Origin: Mayfieldus sp038317345
GTDB taxonomy: Bacteria; Actinomycetota; Thermoleophilia; Solirubrobacterales; 70-9
Assembly: GCA_038317345.1 (NCBI GenBank)
Contig: JBBQBH010000001.1
Span: 1 to 64,000, forward strand
Direction of reading: 5' to 3'
DNA length: 64,000 nt
This document shows, in pieces, positions 8,960 to 16,242 of the stretch. Both the position numbers and the translations under genes were made by a program. Below the pieces are notes generated by a model that saw only the letters and a list, made by a program, of their open reading frames with translations, had not been told where the DNA came from and did no database searches. How positions within the stretch are numbered: position 1 is the stretch's first letter; each line of letters starts with the position of its first letter.

Positions 8960-9619
8960 CTAGGCGGGCCGCCTGGCGACGAAGTAGCTGCCCGGGCCGG
9001 CCTCGCCGACCGTGACCGTCTCCAGGCCGTGCTTGCGAAATCCGCGCTCGAGCACCTTCGGGGGCGTGTAGAACGGCGTTCGCTCGCCCCAGCTCGAGGC
9101 GACGATCGCGTAGCCACCGGGCCGCAGCACGCGCGCCATCTCGGCGAAGAACGGCGGCATGTTCAACTGTCCCACGAGATCGAAGGCATCGTCGTCGTAG
9201 GGAAGATCGGAGGCGTCGGCGACCTTGAAGGCGATCCGGCCCTCGGGGTCGAGGCCGACCTTCGCCCGCGCGATTTGGATCATCTCCTCCGAGAAGTCGA
9301 TTCCCCGCACCCGGGCCGCGGGGAACTCGCGGGCAAGGAAGAGGGTTGCTTCGCCGGTGCCGCAACCGATGTCCAGCGCCCGCTCGGGTGTCTCCCCGAC
9401 ATGGGTGGTGGCGGCGGCGAACGCCGCCAGGTGCTCGGGCGAGCCCGCCCCGGTGCGCTCGTCCCAGCCTTGCGCGAGCGATCCGAAGAAGCGGCGCATC
9501 GGCGCTCGCACCAGCGGCCAAAGCCACGGTGCCCGGGCGACCAGGTCGTTGAGGGCCCGCCCGAGGAGGCGCTGTCGGCGCGGGGGACCTGAGTCGCGAT
9601 CTGCCACGGGAGTGATCAT
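8960..9619 (-). CDS. Class I SAM-dependent methyltransferase (UbiE/UbiG-like)
   Basis: The 219-residue protein shows ALDIGCGTGEATLFLA (motif I), RGIDFSEEMIQIARAK (post I), ADASDLPYDDDAFDLV (motif II) and MARVLRPGGYAIVASSW (motif III), the standard methyltransferase-11 layout. The ATG at 9619 is preferred over 9688 because the longer form overlaps the divergent lipoprotein gene, leaving a 25-base shared region here. Acceptor unknown; a lipid, quinone or small molecule is most common for this group. Confidence 0.85.
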   Translation of the reverse strand: MITPVADRDSGPPRRQRLLGRALNDLVARAPWLWPLVRAPMRRFFGSLAQGWDERTGAGSPEHLAAFAAATTHVGETPERALDIGCGTGEATLFLAREFPAARVRGIDFSEEMIQIARAKVGLDPEGRIAFKVADASDLPYDDDAFDLVGQLNMPPFFAEMARVLRPGGYAIVASSWGERTPFYTPPKVLERGFRKHGLETVTVGEAGPGSYFVARRPA

Positions 9620-9644
9620 CGCAAGCAAGTACGCTGCGCTGCCG

Positions 9645-10295
9645 ATGCGAGCCGCCGTGATCCGCATCGCCGCCCTCATGGCGCTCACCGGTCTGTTGCT
9701 TGCCGGATGCGGCGGGGGTGGGGATGGGAGGCAGCAAGCCGCGGCGCCGGGGTGCGAGAGGGCGAGTCCGCCGGCGCCTCGAAAGGCTCATCTTCAGGCG
9801 CCCAAGCAAACCGTGCGCCGGGATGAGAAGCTGATTGCAGTGGTGAAGACGAGCTGCGGGACCTTTGACGTCGCCCTCGACACGGAGCGCGCGCCGAAGA
9901 CCGTCAACTCGTTCGTCTACCTGGCCCGCAAGGGCTTCTACGCCGGCCTTGCCTTCTGGCGCATCACCCCTGACTACGTGATCCAGGGCGGCGATCCGCT
10001 CGGCGATGGGACCGGAGGTCCGGGATATCAGGTCGACGAGAAGCCACCCCCCAACCTCGCCTACACGAAGGGAGTGGTGGCGATGGCCAAGACCCAGGTC
10101 GAGCCGCCGGGGCGCTCCGGGAGTCAGTTCTTCGTCGTCACCGCGGCCGACGCCGGACTCAGCCCCGACTCTGCGTTGGTCGGCCGGGTCGACAAGGGGA
10201 TCGACGTGGTCGAGCGGATCGGGGGCCTCGGCACGCCTTCTGGTCACCCAACCCAGACCGTGCTGATCAAGCGGATCACGATCGAGCATGGCTGA
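9645..10295 (+). CDS. Lipoprotein cyclophilin-type peptidyl-prolyl cis-trans isomerase
   Basis: The 216-residue protein starts with a lipoprotein signal peptide ending in the lipobox LLAGC (Cys22), followed by a Gly-rich and Pro-rich linker. The cyclophilin domain then runs from about residue 65 to the end, with APKTVNSFVYLARKGFY, FWRITPDYVIQGGDP, and SGSQFFVVT. This should be an extracytoplasmic foldase anchored to the membrane. The ATG at 9645 is the start that gives the signal peptide. Its last codons overlap the HAD stub by eight bases. Confidence 0.92.
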   Translation: MRAAVIRIAALMALTGLLLAGCGGGGDGRQQAAAPGCERASPPAPRKAHLQAPKQTVRRDEKLIAVVKTSCGTFDVALDTERAPKTVNSFVYLARKGFYAGLAFWRITPDYVIQGGDPLGDGTGGPGYQVDEKPPPNLAYTKGVVAMAKTQVEPPGRSGSQFFVVTAADAGLSPDSALVGRVDKGIDVVERIGGLGTPSGHPTQTVLIKRITIEHG

Positions 10296-10371
10296 GCTCG
10301 AGGGCATCGACGCCGTATTGATCGATCTCGACGGCGTGCTCTATGTGGAAGGGGAGCTGGTCGGGCGATGA
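10288..10371 (+). pseudogene. 27-codon stub of a HAD-IIA-type hydrolase N-terminus
   Basis: From the ATG at 10288 the frame reads MAELEGIDAVLIDLDGVLYV and stops at a TGA (10369-10371) after 27 codons. DLDGVLY is the phosphatase motif I of the NagD-like HAD-IIA family (normally about 260 residues), which directly follows such an N-terminus. Everything after motif I is missing, and the stop is shared with the start of the hydrolase gene (ATGA). The stub looks like the remnant of a deletion that joined two genes; it may persist because it couples translation between its neighbours. Confidence 0.7.
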
Positions 10372-11237
10372 GCGCGGAGAAGCTGGAGACCCAGCCGTTC
10401 GAGGTCGATGGCCGGCTGCGGGGAGAGACGATTGGGGAGGGGCCGCCGGTGGTTCTGCTGCACGGGATCACGGCGACCCGGCGCCAGGTCGTGCACGGCT
10501 CCAACGTGCTGGCGCGCGAGGGCTACCGGATGGTCCAGTACGAGGCTCGTGGCCACGGCGATTCGGAGCCGGCGCCGGACGGGACCGGCTACGGATCTCC
10601 GCAGAACGTCGCTGATCTGAGTTTGGTGATCGAGGAGCAGGTCGGCGATCGCCAGTTCGTTCTCGGTGGGAGCTCAATGGGATCCCATACGGCGGTCGCC
10701 TACGCGCTGGAGTCTCCCGAGCAGATCGCCGGCTTGGTCGTCATCGGGCCGGCCTACGCGGGGCCGATCACCGACCCCGAGGAGAGCGAGAGAGTGCTCG
10801 GGCGATGGGACGCGCTCGCGGACGGCCTCGAGCAGGGTGGGGTGGAGGGTTTCCTGGAGATGATGGACCGCCAGGGTCTGGACCCCGGATGGCGCGAGAC
10901 GATCCTGCGCTTTACCCGCGAGCGGATGGAGACTCACCGTTATCCCGACGCGGTCGCACAAGCGATGCGCGAGGTGCCGCGCTCGCCACCGTTCGAGTCG
11001 ATGGACGAGCTGGAGTTCCTCGACCTGCCGGCGCTGGTCGTCGCCAGCCACGACGTCGCCGACACCGGACACCCGTATGCGATCGCGGAGGCCTACGCAG
11101 CCCGGCTTCCTCGGGCCCGCATGATCAGCGAGGCAGAGGGCGAGTCGCCGCTGGCCTGGCAGGGTGGTCGCCTCTCGCGCGAGATTGCCGCCTTCGGCGT
11201 CGAGCCTGCGGTCGCCGGGCGGCTCGAGGGCTCCTGA
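10368..11237 (+). CDS. Alpha/beta hydrolase
   Basis: The 289-residue protein has the oxyanion segment VLLHGITATRR, the ARGHGDSEP strand-loop and the nucleophile elbow GGSSMGS (Ser103), placing it in the alpha/beta hydrolase superfamily. An acidic residue candidate sits in VASHDVADTGHPY. The C-terminal loop, where the catalytic histidine usually precedes SPLAWQ (GHSPLAWQ in many relatives, from memory), reads EGESPLAW, so the histidine may be replaced or come from elsewhere. Substrate unknown. The start overlaps the HAD stub stop, and the next small gene follows after 14 bases. Confidence 0.8.
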   Translation: MSAEKLETQPFEVDGRLRGETIGEGPPVVLLHGITATRRQVVHGSNVLAREGYRMVQYEARGHGDSEPAPDGTGYGSPQNVADLSLVIEEQVGDRQFVLGGSSMGSHTAVAYALESPEQIAGLVVIGPAYAGPITDPEESERVLGRWDALADGLEQGGVEGFLEMMDRQGLDPGWRETILRFTRERMETHRYPDAVAQAMREVPRSPPFESMDELEFLDLPALVVASHDVADTGHPYAIAEAYAARLPRARMISEAEGESPLAWQGGRLSREIAAFGVEPAVAGRLEGS

Positions 11238-11251
11238 CTATCCTTGCCTTT

Positions 11252-11590
11252 GTGATCGACGACGGGCAAGCAATCCACTACACCGCTGTTCCGCGGGGGA
11301 CGCCCGTCTACGACTCCGACGAGGTCGAGGTGGGTGTGGTGGAAGCGATGCTCGACAACTTCCGCGAGCACATCTTCGACGGCGTCGTGTTCAAGGACCC
11401 CGACGGCGTCAGGCGGTTCGCCGACGCCCCTGAAGTCAGCCGCACCGCCGAACGAGGGGTGACCCTCTCGATCGACGCCGAGCAGGCGCTGCAACTCCCG
11501 CCGCCCGACGAGGGCAATCCGAGCTACCGGCCCCGTGTCCCTCGCGGCCGCCTCGGGCGGATGTTCGGCGGAGGCAGGAAGAGGCAGTAG
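11252..11590 (+). CDS. Small conserved-looking protein, unknown function
   Basis: A 112-residue protein from the GTG at 11252. The body (IHYTAVPRGTPVYDSDEVEVG, then a VVFKDPDGVRRFADAPE stretch) has the beta-rich character of PRC-barrel-like small domains that bind protein partners; that is a weak resemblance. The tail is basic and Gly/Arg-rich (RGRLGRMFGGGRKRQ). It is probably co-transcribed with the hydrolase. I do not recognise a named family. Confidence 0.6.
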   Translation: MIDDGQAIHYTAVPRGTPVYDSDEVEVGVVEAMLDNFREHIFDGVVFKDPDGVRRFADAPEVSRTAERGVTLSIDAEQALQLPPPDEGNPSYRPRVPRGRLGRMFGGGRKRQ

Positions 11591-12025
11591 GGGGCCTCGG
11601 ATGGCACGGTTGCCCTACCCGGACGGCGAAGCTGCCTGGCGATCGGGCTGACCCTCACAGCGATCGTCGGCGTACTTACGTTCGTCGCCCACCACAAGCT
11701 GCCCTACAAGCGGATGCTGGTGTTCACCGGAGTGCTGATGGGTTTCGTCCTCATGGTCATGGTGGGGGAGAGCGCCCAAGAGCTGCAACTGGCCGGTTGG
11801 ATCCCGACTACCCCAATCGGCGTCACCTTCCCCGGCTGGATCGGAACCTGGCTCGCGATCTTCCCGACCGTCGAGACGCTCGCCGCCCAGGCGCTGGCGG
11901 ACGCCGCCGTGGTCGCGTCCTACCTGGTCTCCGAGCACATACGTGTGCGCCGACCAGCTCGACGGGGGCTGACACCGGCCCGGCGACCGGAGCAGCCGCC
12001 CGCGCAAGAACCGGTGCTTATCTAG
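11591..12025 (+). pseudogene. C-terminal fragment of an FTR1-like iron permease
   Basis: The frame is open directly after the previous stop but has no good start before an internal ATG at 11714. The readable part runs from about 11639: a hydrophobic helix, HHKLPYKRMLVFTGVL, VMVGESAQELQLAGWIP, and PGWIGTWLAIFPTVETLAAQ, ending in a basic tail. In my recollection this is the last three membrane segments of FTR1-type permeases (about 270 or more residues when whole). The N-terminal helices with the REGLE iron motif are absent. It could be expressed as a 103-residue protein from 11714, but a remnant is more likely. Confidence 0.55.
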
Positions 12026-12100
12026 CCCCGCCTGAGGAATCTCGATCGGCAACGATGAGTCGCGGGACCTCAGCGGGTCTATTACTCGAAAGGAGAAACC

Positions 12101-12477
12101 ATGAACGTGGATTTCCCAGGAGAGTCAGCGGAGTACCGGGCGCGGTCGTCGCAAAGGCCCCGCTGCCGCGGATCCTGACGTTCGGCGAGGAGCGCGGCTG
12201 GCGGCGGCTGCGGCTCTTGTCCTCGGCCGCGAACACATACAACCGCGACTACCTAGGCGAAACCGCGGAGGGATCACAGAGGCCGATGCTGAACGTGTTT
12301 CACCGCGACGACGGCGGGGTGATCCGCCACTTCTGGGGCTCAGAGCTCTTCTACGCGCCTACCGACCTCGGACAGGATCCCCGCCACCTCGGCACCCTAG
12401 AGCCGGTTTGGAACCTGTTCGATCTCACGCCGGAGGGGCGCCCGCCTGGCTGGGATGAGCAGCTGAGCTACTCATGA
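12101..12477 (+). pseudogene. DUF899 (thioredoxin-like) gene with an internal deletion
   Basis: The original start is intact: a strong ribosome site (AAAGGAGAAACC) precedes ATG 12101 and the protein begins MNVDFPGESAEYRA, the DUF899 N-terminus. At about 12140 the family sequence jumps to the last third in another frame, AVVAKAPLPRILTFGEERGW, and continues RLLSSAANTYNRDY, PMLNVFHRDDG, IRHFWGSELFYAP and WNLFDLTPEGR to the stop at 12477. Roughly 100 or more codons, including the thioredoxin-like core, are missing and the frame is shifted, so no functional protein is made. Confidence 0.8.
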
Positions 12478-12572
12478 CCTCAACTGGCCTCTAGGGGGCA
12501 GCGGCCCCGGTCGCGGCTCCTGTGCTCGATAACGAGGGTTATGTGAAGTCAGGCGAGAGAGCTGAGGCCCTG

Positions 12573-12588
12573 ACGCCTGAACAGGCGT
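12573..12588. terminator. Small perfect hairpin
   Basis: ACGCCTG-AA-CAGGCGT forms a 7-bp stem right after the stop of the minus-strand STAS fragment and 95 bases after the DUF899 remnant. No T-run follows. It may be a leftover terminator. Confidence 0.3.
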
Positions 12589-12590
12589 GA

Positions 12591-12815
12591 TTAGCCTGCC
12601 ACCCAGGCTTTCGCCTCTTCGAGCTGCTCGAGCGGGAACAACTTCACTTCCCCAGGCGCGGCCCAGCCGAGGAGCTCCATCAGGTGGCGTATCCACTCGA
12701 GGTCGGAGATGACTGCGATTTGATGCAACTTGGCGCGTTGGAATAGCTCGAACTTGACGTCGGCCTTTACGTCCTTCGGAATCAGGAGAGTGGCGTCGAG
12801 GCGCTTAGCTTGAGA
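12591..12815 (-). pseudogene. C-terminal fragment of a STAS/SEC14 (SpoIIAA-like) protein
   Basis: Reading the minus strand from 12815 to the TAA at 12593-12591 gives 74 codons with no ATG or GTG near the beginning and a TGA immediately upstream. The second half, KLHQIAVISDLEWIRHLMEL then GWAAPGEVKLFPLEQLEEA and KAWVAG, matches the end of the SpoIIAA-like STAS/SEC14 family (usually about 120 residues). The N-terminal strands are gone. It is the third remnant in a row in this interval. Confidence 0.6.
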
Positions 12816-12957
12816 TCAACCGAAGCGAGAAGGCGTCCAAGCCTGGTTCCCTTCGTCACTCGCTTCGACCGCTGTAACTTGAACTTGAATTCTTGAATGC
12901 GGGCATAGACGAATATTGTTCCGTTCGCCTACTCGCTTCTCGATTCGAAATTGGGGG
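12816..12957. other. AT-richer gap with an inverted repeat
   Basis: A short stretch clearly richer in A/T than its surroundings. CGAAGCGAG (12821-12829) and CTCGCTTCG (12859-12867) form a 9-base inverted repeat. No gene is seen. Confidence 0.4.
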
Positions 12958-13428
12958 TTAGGACTGCTCGGCGGGGAGCTGACCGTCGATAACCCAGTCG
13001 GCGCGGCCCGACTCGAGCCAGCGCGAGAGCTGAGCACCCGTTGCGGGGTCGTCGAGGAGCACACGACCCTGGATGCAGCGGCCGACCTCGATCAGGGCGG
13101 CCTCGGAGACCAATCGGGTCTGCGGCCTCTCCCCTTCCAACAGCTCGTCGTCCTCGGCGACGTGGCGCCGCGCGGCCTCGGCGACCCAAGTGCTCCAGAC
13201 CTCGGGCTTCGGCTCCACATACGGCGTCGATTCGACGTCGATCGCGACCATGCCGCCATCCTGCGGCGTGCCCACGATCGCGGAGCCGGTGCGGATGCCC
13301 TCGATGCCGCCGATCCGGAACCGGCGCGGCACGTATACGTTCGGCGTACGGCTCCTGGTCGCCTCGAAGCTCCTGGTCGCCAACTTGACGCCGGACTCGG
13401 GGGTCGTTTCTTGAGTGTCTTCCAGCAT
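12958..13428 (-). CDS. Hypothetical protein, 156 aa
   Basis: An ATG-started frame with a natural amino-acid composition: a polar N-terminus, RRFRIGGIEGIRTGSAIVG, a central acidic helix region (WVAEAARRHVAEDDELLEGE), and a C-terminal segment LIEVGRCIQGRVLLDDPATG. No signal peptide or membrane span is present. I do not recognise the family. It lies at the edge of the decayed-gene interval, and the overlapping plus-strand frame is less protein-like, so I favour this strand. Confidence 0.5.
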   Translation of the reverse strand: MLEDTQETTPESGVKLATRSFEATRSRTPNVYVPRRFRIGGIEGIRTGSAIVGTPQDGGMVAIDVESTPYVEPKPEVWSTWVAEAARRHVAEDDELLEGERPQTRLVSEAALIEVGRCIQGRVLLDDPATGAQLSRWLESGRADWVIDGQLPAEQS

Positions 13429-13588
13429 GAGGGGATTTTCGCCCGTTCAGGACGGTTGCTGAAGGCGTCTGGACGGATTACCGAATAATCAGTAGAGCTA
13501 CTCGGCCGTCCGTGCCTGGCATGGCCATACCCGCCAACTGGACGTTGAGGCGGAAGAGCACCAATGGCCTGCCTTCTAACCTGCCCTG

Positions 13589-14227
13589 GTGTCCCCAGCT
13601 GAGCCCACGCCGCACGGCCACTCTCACGGTCTAGTTGACCCCAGCATCAGGCGCTCTCGAGACGGTCTGCGCGCGGTCATCCTTTCCCTCTGCGTCCTCG
13701 GCCTCACCGCCGCCGTTCAGGTGCTGATCTTTGTCTCCACCGGCAGCATCGCGCTGCTCGCCGATCTGATCCACAACTTCGGCGACGCGCTGACTGCGAT
13801 TCCACTCGGTATCGCCTTTCTGTTGCGCTCCGAACGGGCCGAGCGCGACGCCGGCCTCTTCGTCGTCGCCGTGATCCTCATCAGCGCCTGCGTAGCCGGC
13901 TTTGTGGCCGTTGACCGCCTGCTGAACCCGAGCGCACCGGATCACCTGCTGGCGCTGGCGCTTGCCGGTGCGGTGGGATTCGCCGGCAATTTGGTCGCCG
14001 CGATGCTTCGTTCACGGGCTGGGCGACGGTTGGGCAGCCCGGCGCTGATCGCGGACGGCAATCATGCCCGCGCCGATGCCTACGTCAGCCTCTCAGTGAT
14101 TGGAACCGCCGTCTTCGTCGCCTTCGGAGCCAGCGTCGCCGATCCGCTGATCGGCCTTGCGATCACCGTCGTCATCCTGCGGATCACCTGGCAGTCGTGG
14201 CGGACTGTCCGTGGGCACGATCACTGA
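13589..14227 (+). CDS. Cation diffusion facilitator (CDF) transporter, transmembrane domain only
   Basis: The 212-residue protein has a His-containing N-terminus (HGHSHG) and six predicted membrane spans. Both CDF metal-site helices are visible: LLADLIHNFGDALTAI in the second span and ADGNHARADAYVSL in the fifth, giving the D/H-D pairs that bind Zn, Co, Fe or Mn. The protein stops after the sixth helix, so the cytoplasmic domain of typical 300-residue CDFs is absent; short versions of this kind exist. The GTG start is at 13589. Its last 7 bases overlap the 3' end of the convergent permease gene. Confidence 0.85.
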   Translation: MSPAEPTPHGHSHGLVDPSIRRSRDGLRAVILSLCVLGLTAAVQVLIFVSTGSIALLADLIHNFGDALTAIPLGIAFLLRSERAERDAGLFVVAVILISACVAGFVAVDRLLNPSAPDHLLALALAGAVGFAGNLVAAMLRSRAGRRLGSPALIADGNHARADAYVSLSVIGTAVFVAFGASVADPLIGLAITVVILRITWQSWRTVRGHDH

Positions 14228-15486
14228 GCATGGGGAACCTCCTCTTGCCCTTCCGAGGCTTGGTCGAGATAGCTCTGCGGGTCGCTCTCGAACGCGTGCC
14301 AGCAGCGATCTGAGCAGAAGTAGAGGGTCTGCCCCGCGACCTCCATAGGGACAGCCTTCTGTCGATCGACCCTCATCCCGCAGACCGGGTCGGTTGCTCC
14401 GCGCTGCCTGGTCATCCAGAAGAGAGCCGCGAAGACGATCAGGCCGAAGACGTTGAGAAAGAGCTTGTAGTCGACCTGTACCGATCCGAAGATGTTGTCG
14501 CGGCTCGGCCGCGTGGTCGGGATCAGGTCGGCAGCGCTGAAGATCCCGTCGACGACCAGCGCCGCGATCACCATGGTCACGAACATCAACGCCGTGATCC
14601 GCAGCGCGAAGGCCCAGCCGTAGTACTTGCGATAGGCAAGGATGATCGGCAGCACGATCAGGTCGGCGAAGATGAACGCCATCACGCCCGCGAAGCTGAT
14701 CCCGCCGGACCAAAGCACCGCCGCAAGGGGGACGTTGCCGATCGAGCAGACGAAGCTCAGCACCGCGATCAGAGGGCCTGCCAGCACGTTCTCGATCGTT
14801 CTCACAACGGGTGGCGCGTCCTGGATGAACAGGCTGTTGAAGAAGTCGTTCCCCAGCAGGCCGATGAACCCGGCAAGCAAGAAGCCGATCGAGATCTCCT
14901 TCCAGAGCATCGTCCAATCGCCGCGGAAGTTGTGGGCGACGTCGGACCAGGCGGATGCCGAGGTGAGCCGCGCGCGCCAACCCATCCGCTCGCCGGCGCT
15001 GTGGTGCTGATGGCCGGTGTCCGCCTGCTGCGCATGCTCGCGCGCTTCCTCTTCGAGTCGTCGCGAGACGAACAGCCGCAGGATCGCGACCATCGCGACG
15101 ATCATCACGATGCCGCCGACGTACTCGGCGAGCGTGAACTGCCAGCCGATCAGCACCCAAAGGACCAGGCCGAGCTCCCAGACCAGATTCGTCGAGGCGA
15201 ACTGGAAGGTCAGCGCAGAAGCAGCCGACGCGCCTTTCTGAAACAGCGATTTGGCGATCGCGATCGCCGCGTATGAGCAGGACGAAGACGCGGCGCCGAG
15301 ACCGGTTGCCCAGGCGGTCGGCCGCGGCCCGGACCCCGACAGCGCCGACTCGATCCGCTCCCGCGGCACCCACGCCTGCACGATCGCGGAGATCGCGAAG
15401 CCGAGGACCAGCGCCCACCAGACCTGGTAGGCCATCAGGAAGGACTGCTTGAGCCCCTCCCCCACCGTGCTGAGGACGTCGCTCAC
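14221..15486 (-). CDS. Permease (DUF318/ArsP-like) with C-terminal YHS metal-binding domain
   Basis: The 421-residue protein has about eight to nine membrane spans with the paired family motifs SSSCSYAAIAIAKSLFQKGA and SFVCSIGNVPLAAVLW, typical of the pfam03773 permeases. A charged, His-containing loop (QQADTGHQHHSAGER) joins the two halves. The last 56 residues form a YHS domain: DPVCGMRV (Cys369), then LYFCSDRCWHAFE (Cys391, Cys395), a fold that binds copper or related soft metals. It follows csoR with a four-base overlap, so metal export or sequestration under CsoR control is the natural reading; the metal is inferred. Confidence 0.85.
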   Translation of the reverse strand: MSDVLSTVGEGLKQSFLMAYQVWWALVLGFAISAIVQAWVPRERIESALSGSGPRPTAWATGLGAASSSCSYAAIAIAKSLFQKGASAASALTFQFASTNLVWELGLVLWVLIGWQFTLAEYVGGIVMIVAMVAILRLFVSRRLEEEAREHAQQADTGHQHHSAGERMGWRARLTSASAWSDVAHNFRGDWTMLWKEISIGFLLAGFIGLLGNDFFNSLFIQDAPPVVRTIENVLAGPLIAVLSFVCSIGNVPLAAVLWSGGISFAGVMAFIFADLIVLPIILAYRKYYGWAFALRITALMFVTMVIAALVVDGIFSAADLIPTTRPSRDNIFGSVQVDYKLFLNVFGLIVFAALFWMTRQRGATDPVCGMRVDRQKAVPMEVAGQTLYFCSDRCWHAFESDPQSYLDQASEGQEEVPHAQ

Positions 15487-15758
15487 CGGGTCAGCAGGCG
15501 GTCGAGGGCACCCATCAACTCATCGACCTGGCCCTCGCGGGCACGGCTCTCGCCGCTCATGCAATTGCGCGCGTGATCGTCGATGAGGCTGAGCGCGACC
15601 TTGTCCAAGGCCGCTCGGATCGCGCTGATCTGGGCCAGGACGTCGATGCAGTAACGGTTCTCGTCGACCATCCGCCGAACGCCCCTCACCTGCCCCTCGA
15701 TGCGCGACAGCCGACTTTGCAGCTGTTGCTTGCTCTGGGTGTAGCCGGGCTCGCTCAT
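15483..15758 (-). CDS. csoR: CsoR-family metal-sensing transcriptional repressor
   Basis: The 91-residue all-helical protein has the DUF156 layout: LSRIEGQVRGVRRMVDENRYC, then ISAIRAALDKVALSLIDDHARNC. The copper ligands of CsoR (Cys-x24-His-x3-Cys) are matched by Cys37, His62 and Cys66, which favours Cu(I) over the persulfide-sensing CstR type. It should repress its own promoter until metal binds. It overlaps the downstream permease start by four bases, and the operator lies just upstream. Confidence 0.92.
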   Translation of the reverse strand: MSEPGYTQSKQQLQSRLSRIEGQVRGVRRMVDENRYCIDVLAQISAIRAALDKVALSLIDDHARNCMSGESRAREGQVDELMGALDRLLTR

Positions 15759-15765
15759 GCGCCCG

Positions 15766-15794
15766 AGTATACATACCCCCTGGGGGTATGCCCA
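15766..15794 (-). promoter_or_regulatory. csoR promoter with palindromic CsoR operator in the spacer
   Basis: On the minus strand a -35-like TGGGCA (15794-15789), a 17-base spacer and a -10 TATACT (15771-15766) are seen. The perfect 19-base palindrome CATACCCCC-A-GGGGGTATG (15790-15772) fills the spacer, matching the G/C-tract type of CsoR operators. The -10 ends only seven bases before the csoR ATG, so the transcript should start at or next to the ATG and be leaderless or nearly so. Confidence 0.8.
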
Positions 15795-15795
15795 G

Positions 15796-16170
15796 CTAGA
15801 CCGGAAGGCGATCCCGCTTGCGGCGGCCGACCTCTTCCCAGTAGCGGCGCTCGAACTCGCCCCAGTCGATCGGGAAAGGCGAGGGATCGCCGCCGGAGGG
15901 CGGCGGACCGTCGTCGTCGATCTCCTCTCCCCCGTCGTCGGGGTCGGAGCGTTGGTGCAGCAACATCGCGCAGGTGCTGGTCGCCATCACCGCCAACGCG
16001 TATGCGGAGCCCTTGGCCAGCTCCCCTGCGGTCTCGATCGCCCAAACGAGCGCCGGCACGAACGCGACCGCGCAGACAACCGCGACTGTGACGATTGCGG
16101 GGCGGTCACACTCGCGACAGCCCCAAGCCCAGCCCCCCAGCACGAACAGCGGAGGAAAGACGTAGAGCAC
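15796..16170 (-). CDS. Small membrane protein, unknown function
   Basis: A 124-residue protein with three hydrophobic segments in the first 75 residues (LYVFPPLFVLGGWAWGC; IVTVAVVCAVAFVPALVWAI; SAYALAVMATSTCAMLL) and an acidic, Pro/Gly-rich cytoplasmic-like tail ending in EFERRYWEEVGRRKRDRL. The stop lies two bases from the csoR -35, so the genes share a strand but not an obvious regulatory link. No family recognised. Confidence 0.6.
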   Translation of the reverse strand: MLYVFPPLFVLGGWAWGCRECDRPAIVTVAVVCAVAFVPALVWAIETAGELAKGSAYALAVMATSTCAMLLHQRSDPDDGGEEIDDDGPPPSGGDPSPFPIDWGEFERRYWEEVGRRKRDRLPV

Positions 16171-16242
16171 GAGCTTCAGCTTAGCGCCGGATCTGGCCTT
16201 TCGGCAGCTCGACGCCGGGCCGCCGAAGCTGAGCTTGACCGC

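Noticed and set aside
12916..13488. 190-codon plus-strand frame
   Set aside because: Overlaps the minus-strand hypothetical gene; Asp/Arg/Leu-rich shadow composition.
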